64,000 nt of DNA from Flavobacterium zhairuonense (GCF_004352915.1 NZ_SJSY01000074.1:186001-250000), one strand, 5' to 3'. Shown: positions 41,647 to 50,935, counted from the first letter of the stretch. The notes: generated by a model from the letters alone, not told the origin. Program-made: numbers and translations.

Positions 41647-41883
41647 ATGACAAAACTACAAATAAGAGCTTTTTTATATCAATTAGGAACATTTGCAATT
41701 TTATTTATAGCAGGAAGATATGTAATTGCAATGTATACTGGATTAACTGGGATTTGGATTCCAATGACTTCTTTTATTGTTGCTACTATCATTGGGCCAA
41801 AATTCCAAGCAGTGAGAACAAAAGATGGCGAGAAGCTTTTTATGAAATGGATATTTATAAAAGGAATTAAAGAAATCGGATAA
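41647..41883 (+). CDS. Small membrane protein
   Basis: This 78-aa protein is counted from the ATG at 41647, just past the repeat island. It begins MTKLQIRAFLYQLGTFAILFIAGRYVIAMYTGLTGIWIPM, with two hydrophobic segments (about 11-28 and 33-51) and a basic C-terminal tail. I do not recognise a function. An upstream in-frame start within the repeat array would add residues encoded by CTTTG units and is unlikely. It is followed 17 nt later by the racemase gene and is probably cotranscribed. Confidence 0.6.
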   Translation: MTKLQIRAFLYQLGTFAILFIAGRYVIAMYTGLTGIWIPMTSFIVATIIGPKFQAVRTKDGEKLFMKWIFIKGIKEIG

Positions 41884-41900
41884 TTTTTTAAAACAGCATT

Positions 41901-42593
41901 ATGAGGAAAATTGGTCTTATTGGCGGAATCAGCTGGGTTTCAACAGGAGATTACTACAAACTTATTAATGAAGGAATAAACGAAAAGTTGGGAGGTTTGA
42001 ATTTCTCAGAATGTTTGGTTTATTCTTTTAATTATGCTGATATTAAAAGAAATAACGATAACAACGATTGGGATTCGACTTTTGAAATGCTTTTAAAAGG
42101 ATGCGAATTTTTGAAATCGGGCGGGGCAGAAGCGATTATTTTATGTGCCAATACGATGCATTTAATTGCTGACAGGCTTGAAGAAGCGATTGGTCTTCCG
42201 TTAATTCATATTGCGACAGCTACGGCGATTGAAATTCAAAAGCAAAATATTAAGAAAGTTGCATTATTGGGAACCAAGTTTACAATGGAACTTGACTTCT
42301 TCAAAGAAAAGCTAAAAGCAAAAGGCGTAGAAACAATAATTGCAGAAAATCAGGAAGATAAAGATTTTATTCATTACACTATTTTCGAAGAATTAGGCCG
42401 AAGATTAGTAACTGACGAAACTAAAAAACGCTATTTAGAAATTGCCAATGATTTGATTTCGAAAGGAGCTGAAGGAATTATTTTAGGTTGTACCGAAATT
42501 CCTTTAGTAATAAAACCAGAAGATGTTTCGGTTGCTGTTTTTGATACTGCTTTGATCCATTCAAAGGCGGCTGTTGATTTTCAGTTGTCTTAG
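41901..42593 (+). CDS. Aspartate/glutamate racemase family protein
   Basis: This 230-aa PLP-independent racemase begins MRKIGLIGGISWVSTGDYYKLIN and has the two catalytic cysteines Cys82 (LCANTMHLIAD) and Cys197 (ILGCTEIPLV). It would interconvert L- and D-amino acids (aspartate, glutamate or broader, YgeA-like). MurI usually carries different surrounding motifs, so a general amino-acid racemase is more likely. It is cytosolic. Confidence 0.88.
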   Translation: MRKIGLIGGISWVSTGDYYKLINEGINEKLGGLNFSECLVYSFNYADIKRNNDNNDWDSTFEMLLKGCEFLKSGGAEAIILCANTMHLIADRLEEAIGLPLIHIATATAIEIQKQNIKKVALLGTKFTMELDFFKEKLKAKGVETIIAENQEDKDFIHYTIFEELGRRLVTDETKKRYLEIANDLISKGAEGIILGCTEIPLVIKPEDVSVAVFDTALIHSKAAVDFQLS

Positions 42594-42610
42594 ATTTAAA
42601 ATAAAATAAA

Positions 42611-42650
42611 AAACCACGAATTCGACATTTTGAATTCGTGGTTTTTTATT
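42611..42650. terminator. Bidirectional terminator between convergent genes
   Basis: A 13-bp perfect stem (AAACCACGAATTC at 42611-42623, complement at 42632-42644) with an 8-nt loop has an A-run before and a T-run after. Confidence 0.9.
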
Positions 42651-42663
42651 TTGCACTAAAATA

Positions 42664-43482
42664 TTATTTTTTAGGAGCCGCTTTAGCTGGTACTGGAATA
42701 ACAGTTTTTTTCTTGTAAATCGGAATGAAATATGAAACGGTATAATTGAAGCCAATTCCAAAACTTCCATCATAAGTTCTATTAAATCCGGGAATGTATA
42801 AATTGTCAAAACCGTCTGGTTTTGAATTAGCTACAAGCATTTTCAGTTGAACGCCAAATCCAACAAATACATTATTGAATACTTTTGCTTTCAAGCCCAT
42901 TGCAACTTCAATCCAGCCTGCTGTAAGCCCGCTGTATTTTTGATGCTCCGTAATTGGAGGCATTTCACCCCAATACGGATTTGGATTGTAAATTTTGTAG
43001 CTGTTCAATTCTTGACTAAAAGTACTGAATCCGCCTCGTAAACCTATTGTAATTAAGTTTTCCATATCAAGCCAGTTTTGATACAAATTGTAGTCAAAAC
43101 CACCTTTTATGTAAGTTCCAGTTGCAGTCGAATTTAATCGGTCGTCGTCAGTAGTTTTGTCTTCAAAACCAAGTTCGGCGGCCAAATAATACTTTTTTGT
43201 TAATCGCCAGTCACCAACAAATTCTACTCCTTTGTAATCTTTGTCATATAAACCGCGAGTCAATTTATACAAATCAACTCCAACACGAAGTCCATAGCGA
43301 TCAGTTTTAATGCTGTCGGCTTTTTTTACTTCCTGTAATGCAGGTTTTGCTACCGTTTCAGTTTTCGGTTTTTCTGGAACAATTTCTTTGGTTACTGTAG
43401 TTGTCTGTTTTTCTTGAGCATAACCCAAAAACATTGAAAACAATAAACAAAAACTAGAAATATATTTTAATGTGTGCTTCAT
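42664..43482 (-). CDS. DUF6048 family exported protein
   Basis: This 272-aa protein has a signal peptide (about 1-22, ending GYAQ), a Lys/Pro/Thr-rich linker (about 23-60), and an outer-membrane-like barrel domain (GLRVGVDLYKLTRGLYDKDYKGVEFVGDWRLTKKYYLAAELGFE...). This is the Flavobacteriia family I recall as DUF6048. Its function is unknown; it probably sits in the outer membrane. It overlaps the DUF6452 lipoprotein gene by 29 nt, and the trio rlmD, DUF6452, DUF6048 is a recurrent Flavobacteriia arrangement by recollection. Confidence 0.75.
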   Translation of the reverse strand: MKHTLKYISSFCLLFSMFLGYAQEKQTTTVTKEIVPEKPKTETVAKPALQEVKKADSIKTDRYGLRVGVDLYKLTRGLYDKDYKGVEFVGDWRLTKKYYLAAELGFEDKTTDDDRLNSTATGTYIKGGFDYNLYQNWLDMENLITIGLRGGFSTFSQELNSYKIYNPNPYWGEMPPITEHQKYSGLTAGWIEVAMGLKAKVFNNVFVGFGVQLKMLVANSKPDGFDNLYIPGFNRTYDGSFGIGFNYTVSYFIPIYKKKTVIPVPAKAAPKK

Positions 43483-44014
43483 TTTCTAATTCTATGTTAT
43501 AATCATCTACATAAATTTGGGTCATCCAAAAACCTTTTGAATCTACATCCTGTTTTATAAATGGCGCTGAAATTGGCGGTCCGTCAGAAAGAGGATTAAG
43601 CTTGAAAATAGTTTTAAATCCGCAAGCTCTAGAAACATATAGATTTTGACGAGAGTAAAAAAATGTTACTTGATCTGTATTAACAGCTGCTGCATTTTCA
43701 TTACCAGAATCTAAAATGAACGTATAGGTTGTAGAATCAGCATCGGTCTTTAATGGAATTGAGATTTTGCTTGCGTTTGTAAGCTGTTTTGCTTCATCGG
43801 TTGCCGCATTTTCATTAAAAATAATTCCTTGGCTCATTCCTTCTCCAATTACTTTTAAATTCGTAACGGGTTTAAGTACTGACTGATTGTTAGCATCATA
43901 AAATTCAATAACCAATCTAGGAGTGGTAGGTGTATTTGGGTCGCAAATATCATCTTTCTCACAGCTTGATAAGCCAAAAGTAAAAAGCAGTAAAACTGAA
44001 ACTATTTTTTTCAT
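43454..44014 (-). CDS. DUF6452 family lipoprotein
   Basis: This 186-aa lipoprotein (MKKIVSVLLLFTFGLSSC, Cys18) continues EKDDICDPNTPTTPRLVIEFYD, with DAN and FYSRQNLYVSRACGFKTIFKL further on. It matches the Flavobacteriia DUF6452 family. The function is unknown, but the overlap with DUF6048 suggests an outer-membrane lipoprotein/barrel pair. It is separated from rlmD by 10 nt. Confidence 0.78.
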   Translation of the reverse strand: MKKIVSVLLLFTFGLSSCEKDDICDPNTPTTPRLVIEFYDANNQSVLKPVTNLKVIGEGMSQGIIFNENAATDEAKQLTNASKISIPLKTDADSTTYTFILDSGNENAAAVNTDQVTFFYSRQNLYVSRACGFKTIFKLNPLSDGPPISAPFIKQDVDSKGFWMTQIYVDDYNIELENEAHIKIYF

Positions 44015-44024
44015 TTAAAATTTA

Positions 44025-45437
44025 TTAGCGAAGTTCTAAAAGTACAACATTTTCGACATGATGCGTTTGCGGAAACATGTCCACTGGACGTACTCTGGCA
44101 ACTTTGTATTTTTCGTCCATTAAAGCTAAATCACGTGCTTGTGTAGCCGAATTACAACTTACATAAACTACTTTTTTTGGAGCAATCTTCAAGATTTGAT
44201 CAATTACCAATGCATGCATTCCATCTCTTGGCGGATCCGTAATGATAACATCTGGTTTGCCATGTTGAGCAATAAAAGCTTCGTTGAAAACAACTTTCAT
44301 GTCTCCAACAAAAAACTCACAATTTGTAATGTTATTGCGTTCAGCATTTGCCTTTGCATCTAAAATTGCTTCAGGAACACTTTCTACACCAATTACTTTT
44401 TTCGCTTTTTTAGAAACAAACTGAGCAATAGTCCCAGTTCCAGTATATAAATCATACACGGTTTCGTTTCCTGTCAATCCAGCAAAATCACGTGTAATTT
44501 TGTATAATTCGTAAGCTTGATCTGAATTTGTCTGATAGAAAGATTTGGCGTTGATGCTAAATTTCAAACCTTCCATTTCTTCCAAGATATAATCTCTTCC
44601 CTTATAAAGCTTGATATCTTGGTCGTAAATTGTATCGTTTTGTTTTGCATTTACCACATATTGCAATGATGTAATTTGCGGGAATTTTTCATATAAATGA
44701 TCCAAAACCAATTCACGATTTGCTTTGTCATCTTCAAAAAACTGAATTAAAACCATGATTTCGCCAGTTGAAGCGGTACGAATCATTAAAGTTCTTAATA
44801 ATCCAGCGTGTTCTCTCGGATTAAAAAAAGCTAGATTATGCGCATTGGCAAAGGCTCTAATTTCATTTCTAATGGCATTTGAAGGATCTTCCTGTAAGTG
44901 GCATTTTTGGATATCTAGAATTTTATCCCACATTTTTGGAATATGAAATCCTAATGCATTTCTGTTTCCTAGATCTTCGGTGCTTCCAATTTCTTTTTCA
45001 GTTAACCAACGGCTGTTTGAAAACGAAAATTCCATTTTATTTCTGTAGAAAAACTGTTTTTCTGAACCTAAAATTTCTTCAAATTCAGGAAGTTCCACTT
45101 TTCCAATTCGTTGTAAATGATTTTTGACTTCATTTTGTTTGTAATACAACTGTTGGCTGTATTTCATATTTTGCCATTTGCATCCACCACAAACTCCAAA
45201 ATGATCACAGATTGGATCGATACGGTGTTTTGATAATTCGTGAAATTTTACGGCTTTTCCTTCGTAGTATGCTTTTCTTTTTTTGAATGTCTGCACATCA
45301 ACAACATCACCAGGCACAACATTCGGAATAAAGATTACTTTTCCGTCTGGAGCTTTTGCAACAGAAACTCCTTTTGCACCTGCGTCTAATACTTCAATTT
45401 GATGAAAGACAACTTTGTCTGTATTTTTTCTTCCCAT
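44025..45437 (-). CDS. rlmD: 23S rRNA (uracil-C5) methyltransferase RlmD-like
   Basis: This 470-aa enzyme would methylate the 5-position of a uracil in 23S rRNA (U1939 type). An N-terminal TRAM domain (about 1-68) precedes an iron-sulfur Cys set (Cys77, Cys83, Cys86 in CDHFGVCGGC, and Cys179). The SAM-methyltransferase core has YDLYTGTGTIAQF and the catalytic Cys428 in YVSCNSATQARDL. It is the first gene of a three-gene operon. Its promoter box (TATTTTTG) ends only four bases before the ATG, which suggests a leaderless transcript. Confidence 0.92.
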   Translation of the reverse strand: MGRKNTDKVVFHQIEVLDAGAKGVSVAKAPDGKVIFIPNVVPGDVVDVQTFKKRKAYYEGKAVKFHELSKHRIDPICDHFGVCGGCKWQNMKYSQQLYYKQNEVKNHLQRIGKVELPEFEEILGSEKQFFYRNKMEFSFSNSRWLTEKEIGSTEDLGNRNALGFHIPKMWDKILDIQKCHLQEDPSNAIRNEIRAFANAHNLAFFNPREHAGLLRTLMIRTASTGEIMVLIQFFEDDKANRELVLDHLYEKFPQITSLQYVVNAKQNDTIYDQDIKLYKGRDYILEEMEGLKFSINAKSFYQTNSDQAYELYKITRDFAGLTGNETVYDLYTGTGTIAQFVSKKAKKVIGVESVPEAILDAKANAERNNITNCEFFVGDMKVVFNEAFIAQHGKPDVIITDPPRDGMHALVIDQILKIAPKKVVYVSCNSATQARDLALMDEKYKVARVRPVDMFPQTHHVENVVLLELR

Positions 45438-45441
45438 AGCG

Positions 45442-45449
45442 CAAAAATA
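45442..45449 (-). promoter_or_regulatory. -7 promoter box of rlmD (probable leaderless start)
   Basis: The minus strand reads TATTTTTG with its G at 45442 and the ATG at 45437, so the expected start of transcription falls at or within a base or two of the start codon. Confidence 0.5.
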
Positions 45450-45597
45450 AGGGTTTGTAAACTTTTATAAATTTAATTTTCAAAATATTTTATCAAATTG
45501 TGTAATTTAACACATAAATTAAGTTTAAAAGTTAACTTTGTTTTTTGGTAATTTCCCCTAAATGCCGCATTTTTAACCTATATTATTGTTGTTTTTT

Positions 45598-46647
45598 ATG
45601 AAGTTATATCATAATTTGTCACAAATAAGCTTTCTAAAAAAGAGCTATGTCTTGAAATTTTTGTTTGTTGCCTTCATAGGAATACATATCCCTTTAATTG
45701 GTATTTTGTTTTTTGTGTTGTTTACAACGCAAAACATTTCGGCAATTTCGATTTTGATTTTTGCTTTAATTATGACTTTGATAGCAACTCTTCTGACTTT
45801 GTTTATTTTAAAAAAATTAATCAAGCCCATTTCGATCGCATCAAAATCTCTGGACGATTACCGAAATAATCGAAAACTTTCAGTTTTACCGACTGAATAT
45901 ACTGATGAAGCAGGTTTGTTAATGCGAAACATTCAGGAATCAATTTATGAATCTGAAAGTTTTATCAATGAAAAACAAGATTTGATTTATATGCTTTCGC
46001 ACGATTTGAAAAATTTTGCTGGAAATCCACAAGGACTGGCACGATTAATTTTAAGCGAAAATCCATCTGAGTCAGTGAAGCATTTGGCAGAATTAATTTG
46101 TGAATCGACAAGTTTGCAATTTCGATATATCGATAACTTTATAAAGCTTTTGAAAGAACAAGATCAAGTTGCAAATCTTAACCCTGAAGCTAAAACTGTC
46201 GTTTTTTCAAATATTGCGTCTTTTATTAATGAACAAGTCGAGCAAAGACTTTTAGATAAAAACATTACGATGAGTCTGAGTTTGGAAATTTCTGAAGCTG
46301 AACTTAGAATAGATGAAGGTTTGCTGGTTCAAGTTTTGGTTAATTTGATTAGCAACGCTATCAAATTTTCTTATTTTGATAGCGAAATCAAAGTTCGAAT
46401 TTATAATGAAGATTCTAAATTAACTATTACAGTTGCCGACAAAGGGGTAGGATTTGATAAAAATCAAATTGAAGAATTGTTTAAAAAATTCACCAAAATG
46501 AGTCGTTTAGGAACTGCAAACGAATTGTCAACCGGAATTGGTCTTTATCTATGCAAAAAGATCATCGAACGTCATAAAGGTACATTGACTGCAATAAGTG
46601 AAGGAAAAAACAAAGGCGCCGAATTTAAGATTGAATTTGAGCTTTAG
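45598..46647 (+). CDS. Membrane sensor histidine kinase
   Basis: This 349-aa protein, counted from the ATG at 45598, has two membrane helices (about 19-42 and 51-76), then a short linker and the kinase core. The phospho-acceptor is His135 (YMLSHDLKNF). The ATP-binding part has NLISNAIKFS, VADKGVGFD and STGIGLYLCKKIIERHKG. No response regulator is adjacent, so it is an orphan kinase. A longer frame from a TTG was rejected in favour of the ATG. Confidence 0.87.
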   Translation: MKLYHNLSQISFLKKSYVLKFLFVAFIGIHIPLIGILFFVLFTTQNISAISILIFALIMTLIATLLTLFILKKLIKPISIASKSLDDYRNNRKLSVLPTEYTDEAGLLMRNIQESIYESESFINEKQDLIYMLSHDLKNFAGNPQGLARLILSENPSESVKHLAELICESTSLQFRYIDNFIKLLKEQDQVANLNPEAKTVVFSNIASFINEQVEQRLLDKNITMSLSLEISEAELRIDEGLLVQVLVNLISNAIKFSYFDSEIKVRIYNEDSKLTITVADKGVGFDKNQIEELFKKFTKMSRLGTANELSTGIGLYLCKKIIERHKGTLTAISEGKNKGAEFKIEFEL

Positions 46648-46675
46648 TTTTTTGTTGCAAAGAATTTAGCGCCTG

Positions 46676-47086
46676 TCAAAAAGCAGTATTACGGAGAAAA
46701 GTTGGTTTTCCATCTACACAACCAATTCCGTCTGGAGGAACAGGAACGTCACAAGTCGAAAAAATACCCCATTTTACATTAAATGCAGCTTCTGCTTCTG
46801 TATATGATTTTACTTTGGCTAAAAAATCGATCGTATTTATTTTTTTAGAATAAAGAATGTATTTGGCTGGACCACCGCACGCTTTTGTGCCAATTGCCGT
46901 AAAATCCCAGTCCTTAGAATCGGTGCAAGGTGTCGTATTTACTTGCGAAAGCGCTACAATTTCCTGATACATTTTTTCTAATTTCTGTGCATCCTCTTCC
47001 TGAGAAGCATTTGAATTGGCATCGTCGTTATTGCAAGAAGCAAGCATTAGACAAACTACAGCTAGTATAAAACCTAATTTTTTCAT
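46676..47086 (-). CDS. Uncharacterised lipoprotein
   Basis: This 136-aa lipoprotein has the signal MKKLGFILAVVCLMLASC (Cys18), followed by a NNDDANSNASQEED spacer typical of surface-sorted Bacteroidota lipoproteins. The rest has four Cys residues (TTPCTD, KACGG, STCDV, IGCVDG) that could form disulfides. I recognise no family. It is monocistronic; a CTTAG-type repeat island begins about 65 nt upstream of its start. Confidence 0.65.
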   Translation of the reverse strand: MKKLGFILAVVCLMLASCNNDDANSNASQEEDAQKLEKMYQEIVALSQVNTTPCTDSKDWDFTAIGTKACGGPAKYILYSKKINTIDFLAKVKSYTEAEAAFNVKWGIFSTCDVPVPPDGIGCVDGKPTFLRNTAF

Positions 47087-47152
47087 GGTAAGTGATTGTT
47101 GGTTAGTTTTATATGTAGATGAACAAAATCAAAAAAGGTTGCGTGGGGAAAG

Positions 47153-47240
47153 AGATACTAAGTTGCTAAGATACTAAGTTACTGAGTTCAAAATCTTAGA
47201 ACCTTAGCAACTTAGTATCTTAGTATCTTAGCATCTTAAA
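47153..47240. repeat. 8-nt periodic inverted arms, CTTAG type
   Basis: The left arm (47153-47188) has CTAAG words every 8 nt (GATACTAA, GTTGCTAA, GATACTAA, GTTACTGA). The right arm (47194-47239) has TTAGAACC, TTAGCAAC, TTAGTATC twice and TTAGCATC, exactly 8 nt each. It ends against the stop of the aldo/keto reductase gene. Confidence 0.85.
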
Positions 47241-48227
47241 CTACCATAAATGGTGAACTGAAGATTTTATGTATTTTTCATAAATCGCATTCATAGCAGC
47301 GATTTTTTCAGGATTTATTTTGGGAAGATCATAAACAGATAAATTTGACAAAACGTGATCCGCTTTTGAGGCACCTGGAATAATACAGCTAATTTCTTCG
47401 AAATTTAAAATCCATTGCAAAGCGATAGGAGCTAAGTTTGAATTTTCTGGAAATAAAGCTTTCAATTCTTCGACGGCTTTTAGCCCTAATTCATAATCGA
47501 TTCCTGAGAATGTTTCACCTTTGTCAAAAGCATCTCCGTTACGATTAAAATTACGATGATCTTGAGGTTCAAAAGTAGTTTTTGAATCAAATTTACCTGT
47601 TAAAAGTCCGCTTGCTAATGGAACTCTAGCAATAATTCCGATGTCTTTTTTCTTTGCTTCAGAGAAAAATAATTGTGAAGGGCGCTGGCGGAACAAATTA
47701 AAAATAATCTGAACAGTAGTCACATTTGAATATTCAATTGCTTTTAGTGCCTCTTCAACCTTTTCGACGCTTACGCCGAGATTTAAAATTTTTCCTTGAT
47801 CTTTTAATCGGTCAAACAATTCAAAGATTTCTGGGCGATAATAAACTTCGGTAGGAGGGCAGTGCAACTGAATCAAATCTAATGTTTCTAATCCCGTTCT
47901 TTTTAAGCTGTCTTCAACAAATTTTTGAAGCACTTTTGGTTGATAGCCCTCATTCACATGCGGATTAATTTGTCGCCCGCATTTTGTCGCTACATAAATG
48001 CGTTCAGAACGAGAACGAACCACACGTCCAACAGCAGTTTCGCTCAAGCCGTTTTCGTAAACATCAGCGGTATCAATAAAATTAACACCGTTGTCAATTG
48101 CTGTATTTATAAGCGCATCGGCTGTTTTATCATCAAATCCTGATCCCCATTTTCCTCCAACTTGCCAAGTTCCAAGTGAGATTTCAGAGATATTAAAGTT
48201 GGTTTTTCCTAGTTTTCTGTAGTTCAT
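47241..48227 (-). CDS. Aldo/keto reductase
   Basis: This 328-aa NADPH-dependent oxidoreductase of the TIM-barrel aldo/keto reductase family has the catalytic set Asp52 and Tyr57 (NFIDTADVYENG), Lys82 (VATKCG) and the His of LIQLHCPP (about 121-128). It reduces carbonyl substrates; the physiological one is unknown. The cysM/epsC pair lies upstream in the same orientation, but the repeat island between suggests a separate unit. Confidence 0.9.
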   Translation of the reverse strand: MNYRKLGKTNFNISEISLGTWQVGGKWGSGFDDKTADALINTAIDNGVNFIDTADVYENGLSETAVGRVVRSRSERIYVATKCGRQINPHVNEGYQPKVLQKFVEDSLKRTGLETLDLIQLHCPPTEVYYRPEIFELFDRLKDQGKILNLGVSVEKVEEALKAIEYSNVTTVQIIFNLFRQRPSQLFFSEAKKKDIGIIARVPLASGLLTGKFDSKTTFEPQDHRNFNRNGDAFDKGETFSGIDYELGLKAVEELKALFPENSNLAPIALQWILNFEEISCIIPGASKADHVLSNLSVYDLPKINPEKIAAMNAIYEKYIKSSVHHLW

Positions 48228-48234
48228 TTTTTTT

Positions 48235-48356
48235 AAGGTGCTAAGTTGCTAAGGTTCTGAGTTGCTAAGTTTTTTTATTTTAAGTTACTGAGATGCTTAA
48301 ATTTGTAGATAAAGTATGGAAAACTTAGAGTCTTAGTAGCTTAGAAACTTAGCATC
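48235..48356. repeat. 8-nt periodic inverted arms, CTTAG type
   Basis: The left arm has GCTAAGTT, GCTAAGGT, TCTGAGTT, GCTAAGTT, each 8 nt. The right arm has CTTAGAGT, CTTAGTAG, CTTAGAAA, CTTAGCAT. It runs between the aldo/keto reductase start and the cysM stop. Confidence 0.85.
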
Positions 48357-48361
48357 TTTTT

Positions 48362-49249
48362 CTAATCAAATAAATCCGAAGATAAATATCGGTCGCCGCG
48401 GTCGCAAATAACAGCAACCACAACTCCAGATTCTAATTGTTCTGCAATTTTCAAAGCAACAGCTACCGAACCGCCACTGCTCATTCCTGCAAAAACGCCT
48501 TCTTCAAGAGCTAATCTTTTTGTCATTGCTCTAGCTTCTTCCTCGCTCACATCGATTACAGTATCAACTTTAGAAGCATCAAATATTTTTGGCAAATATT
48601 CTTGAGGCCATTTGCGAATTCCTGGAATTTGAGATCCGTCGCTTGGCTGTGCGCCAACAATTTGAATCGCAGGATTTTTTTCTTTTAAATAAGTCGAAGT
48701 TCCAATAATAGTTCCTGTAGTTCCCATAGCCGAAACAAAATGAGTTACAGTTCCTTCGGTGTCATTCCAGATTTCAGGTCCAGTTGTCTTGTAATGTGCT
48801 TTCCAGTTGTCGTCATTTGCAAATTGATTCAACATCAAATAACCGCCTTGAGCGACTTTTTTGTCGGCATAATCTCTTGAACCTATGATTCCTTCTGCGG
48901 CAGGCGTTAAAATCACTGTTGCGCCATATGCACGCATGGTTTGGGTTCGTTCTTTAGTCGAATCTTCTGGTAAAACCAATTCAATTTCAATTCCAAATAG
49001 TTGTGCAATCATTGCAAGCGCAATTCCCGTATTGCCGCTCGTCGCTTCAATTAACTTGTCACCTTTTTTAATTTCGCCTCTTTCTAAAGCAGCTGCAATC
49101 ATATTATATGCTGCTCTGTCTTTTACGCTTCCGCCAGGATTGTTCCCTTCAAGTTTCAGCAGCAGTTTTACGTTTTTATTTTTAACCAAATTGACAGTTT
49201 CCATCAATGGAGTATTTCCAATTAGGTTTAGCAATTTTTGTGGACTCAT
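48362..49249 (-). CDS. cysM: Cysteine synthase (O-acetylserine sulfhydrylase, CysM type)
   Basis: This 295-aa PLP enzyme makes cysteine from O-acetylserine and sulfide or thiosulfate. The PLP lysine is Lys43 (NNPGGSVKDRAAYNM), and SGNTG (71-75) binds the substrate carboxylate. GMSSGGSVAVALKIAEQ lies near the C-terminus. The NPGGSVKDRAAYNMI pattern is CysM-like. The gene follows the serine acetyltransferase gene by 1 nt, so substrate is made and used by neighbouring genes. Confidence 0.93.
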   Translation of the reverse strand: MSPQKLLNLIGNTPLMETVNLVKNKNVKLLLKLEGNNPGGSVKDRAAYNMIAAALERGEIKKGDKLIEATSGNTGIALAMIAQLFGIEIELVLPEDSTKERTQTMRAYGATVILTPAAEGIIGSRDYADKKVAQGGYLMLNQFANDDNWKAHYKTTGPEIWNDTEGTVTHFVSAMGTTGTIIGTSTYLKEKNPAIQIVGAQPSDGSQIPGIRKWPQEYLPKIFDASKVDTVIDVSEEEARAMTKRLALEEGVFAGMSSGGSVAVALKIAEQLESGVVVAVICDRGDRYLSSDLFD

Positions 49250-49250
49250 T

Positions 49251-50108
49251 TTATTTTTTTTCTTTTATTTTAACTTCAGTTGTGGTCGTATTTAAAACGA
49301 TAGAATCTTCAGGAATCGATTTGGTGATCCAAGCATTTCCGCCCACAATGCTATTTTTTCCAATAACAGTTTCGCCGCCAAGAATCGTTGCATTTGCATA
49401 AATGCATACATTTTTTTCAACCGTAGGATGACGTTTTGCGTTTTTCATGTCTTTGCTCACGCTAAGCGCGCCTAACGTAACACCTTGGTAGATTTTCACA
49501 TGTTTTTCAATTACTGTCGTTTCTCCAATAACAATTCCTGTAGCATGGTCAATAAAAAATGGCGATGCAATTTTTGCTCCTGCGTGAATGTCGGTTCCGG
49601 TAATTCTATGCGCGTATTCGCTCATCAATCTTGAAAAAAGCAACAAATCAAGCAGGTATAATTCGTGGCTTAATCTGTAAATGGCAATAGCGTAAAAGCC
49701 TGGGTAGCCAAGATAAACTTCATCAATGCTGTTTGATGCAGGATCATTTTCTAAAATATATTCAGCATCCTGATTTAGTTTTTCTAAAACTGCAGGAAGT
49801 TTTTCAAGAAACTTGTCCCAAATTGATTCGCATAGATTTTCTGGTTTTTTGCAAGCCAAAACAGCAATTTCTTTAAAGCGAATTTCAAGATCACTGATGC
49901 TTTCGTCCAAAGCCGCATTCGAATCAAATAGAGTATAAAAAAGCTTTTCGGTAAAGTCTTCTGTTTTAGTTTTAATACCGTAGTTTATGTTAGAATGGCT
50001 CTTTAGAGCCTTTATGTTTTGTATGATACTTTCTTTTGTCACAATCGAAAAATTGAGTGGATAATTTTGAAACGTTAAAAGTAAGGCGTTTTTTGTAAAT
50101 AAGGGCAT
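49251..50108 (-). CDS. Serine O-acetyltransferase
   Basis: This 285-aa enzyme converts serine and acetyl-CoA to O-acetylserine, the substrate of the adjacent CysM. The N-terminal half is helical; the C-terminal half is a left-handed beta-helix of hexapeptide repeats with DIHAGAKIASPFFIDHATGIVIGETTVI and GVTLGAL, including the catalytic His and Asp of the SAT active site. The serine input comes from the serA/serC cluster elsewhere in this window. It is the first gene of the pair. Confidence 0.92.
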   Translation of the reverse strand: MPLFTKNALLLTFQNYPLNFSIVTKESIIQNIKALKSHSNINYGIKTKTEDFTEKLFYTLFDSNAALDESISDLEIRFKEIAVLACKKPENLCESIWDKFLEKLPAVLEKLNQDAEYILENDPASNSIDEVYLGYPGFYAIAIYRLSHELYLLDLLLFSRLMSEYAHRITGTDIHAGAKIASPFFIDHATGIVIGETTVIEKHVKIYQGVTLGALSVSKDMKNAKRHPTVEKNVCIYANATILGGETVIGKNSIVGGNAWITKSIPEDSIVLNTTTTEVKIKEKK

Positions 50109-50233
50109 GAATTAACTAAAGAAATTTTGTGTTGCGACTTGTATTTGTGATATTAAAAAGATTGCCGAATCATGAATTAAGATGTAACTCCTAAGAAGTT
50201 AATTGCTTAAATTAGCTTTATAAAATCCCTAAA

Positions 50234-50935
50234 ATGAAAAATAATTCAACTTTTAAAAGCGCAATTTCTGGTATTGAATTTTCAGAAAGTGAGAAAATCT
50301 GTGGAAAATCAATTCACGATCCTATTTTGAGTCTTATAACGAAAGATCACCCTTCGTTTTGTGATGATGACTGCATATCAGTGCATGAATTGAATGAATA
50401 CCGCCAAAAGTATATTTCGAATTATTTGTCAAGAGAAATTGGAATGCTTTCGGATCTTGAAAAAAACGTTATTTCTTCGTTGAAAGAAGATAAATCAATA
50501 GTAAGTATTGTTGAAGATGAAGAAGAAACACGAAATCTTGGACAAAAAGTGGCCGATCAAGTAGCTGATTTTGGCGGAAGCTGGACTTTTATCATTTCGT
50601 TTGTCTTTTTTATTGTAATCTGGATTGGCTCCAATGTTTTTATCTTGATGAACAAAGGTTTTGATCCGTATCCGTTTATTTTGCTTAATTTGATTTTGTC
50701 CTGTATTGCAGCTTTGCAAGCTCCAGTGATCATGATGAGTCAAAATCGTCAGGAAGAAAAAGACAGAAATCGTGCAAAAAAAGATTTTATGATCAACTTA
50801 AAATCGGAATTGGAGATCAGAATGATCCATGATAAAATTGATCATTTGATTATGCACCAGCAACAAGAATTAATCGAAATTCAAAAAGTTCAAATCGAAA
50901 TGATGAATGACATTTTAAATCAGATCAAAAAATAA
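50234..50935 (+). CDS. DUF1003 family membrane protein
   Basis: This 233-aa protein has an N-terminal soluble domain (about 1-110), a membrane domain with two helices (about 117-138 and 145-170, SWTFIISFVFFIVIWIGSNVF and PFILLNLILSCIAALQAPVIMMSQNRQEEKDR) and a basic, coiled-coil-like C-terminus. The ...APVIMMSQNRQ... stretch is diagnostic of DUF1003. Function unknown. It is divergent from the cysteine operon. Confidence 0.88.
   Translation: MKNNSTFKSAISGIEFSESEKICGKSIHDPILSLITKDHPSFCDDDCISVHELNEYRQKYISNYLSREIGMLSDLEKNVISSLKEDKSIVSIVEDEEETRNLGQKVADQVADFGGSWTFIISFVFFIVIWIGSNVFILMNKGFDPYPFILLNLILSCIAALQAPVIMMSQNRQEEKDRNRAKKDFMINLKSELEIRMIHDKIDHLIMHQQQELIEIQKVQIEMMNDILNQIKK

Noticed and set aside
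41616..41870. Alternative frame across the small membrane-protein gene
   Set aside because: The frame starting at 41647 gives a clean two-helix protein and a start just past the repeat arm.
48885..49295. 136-codon open frame on the plus strand
   Set aside because: It is antisense to cysM and the acetyltransferase, both of which have catalytic motifs in their own frames.
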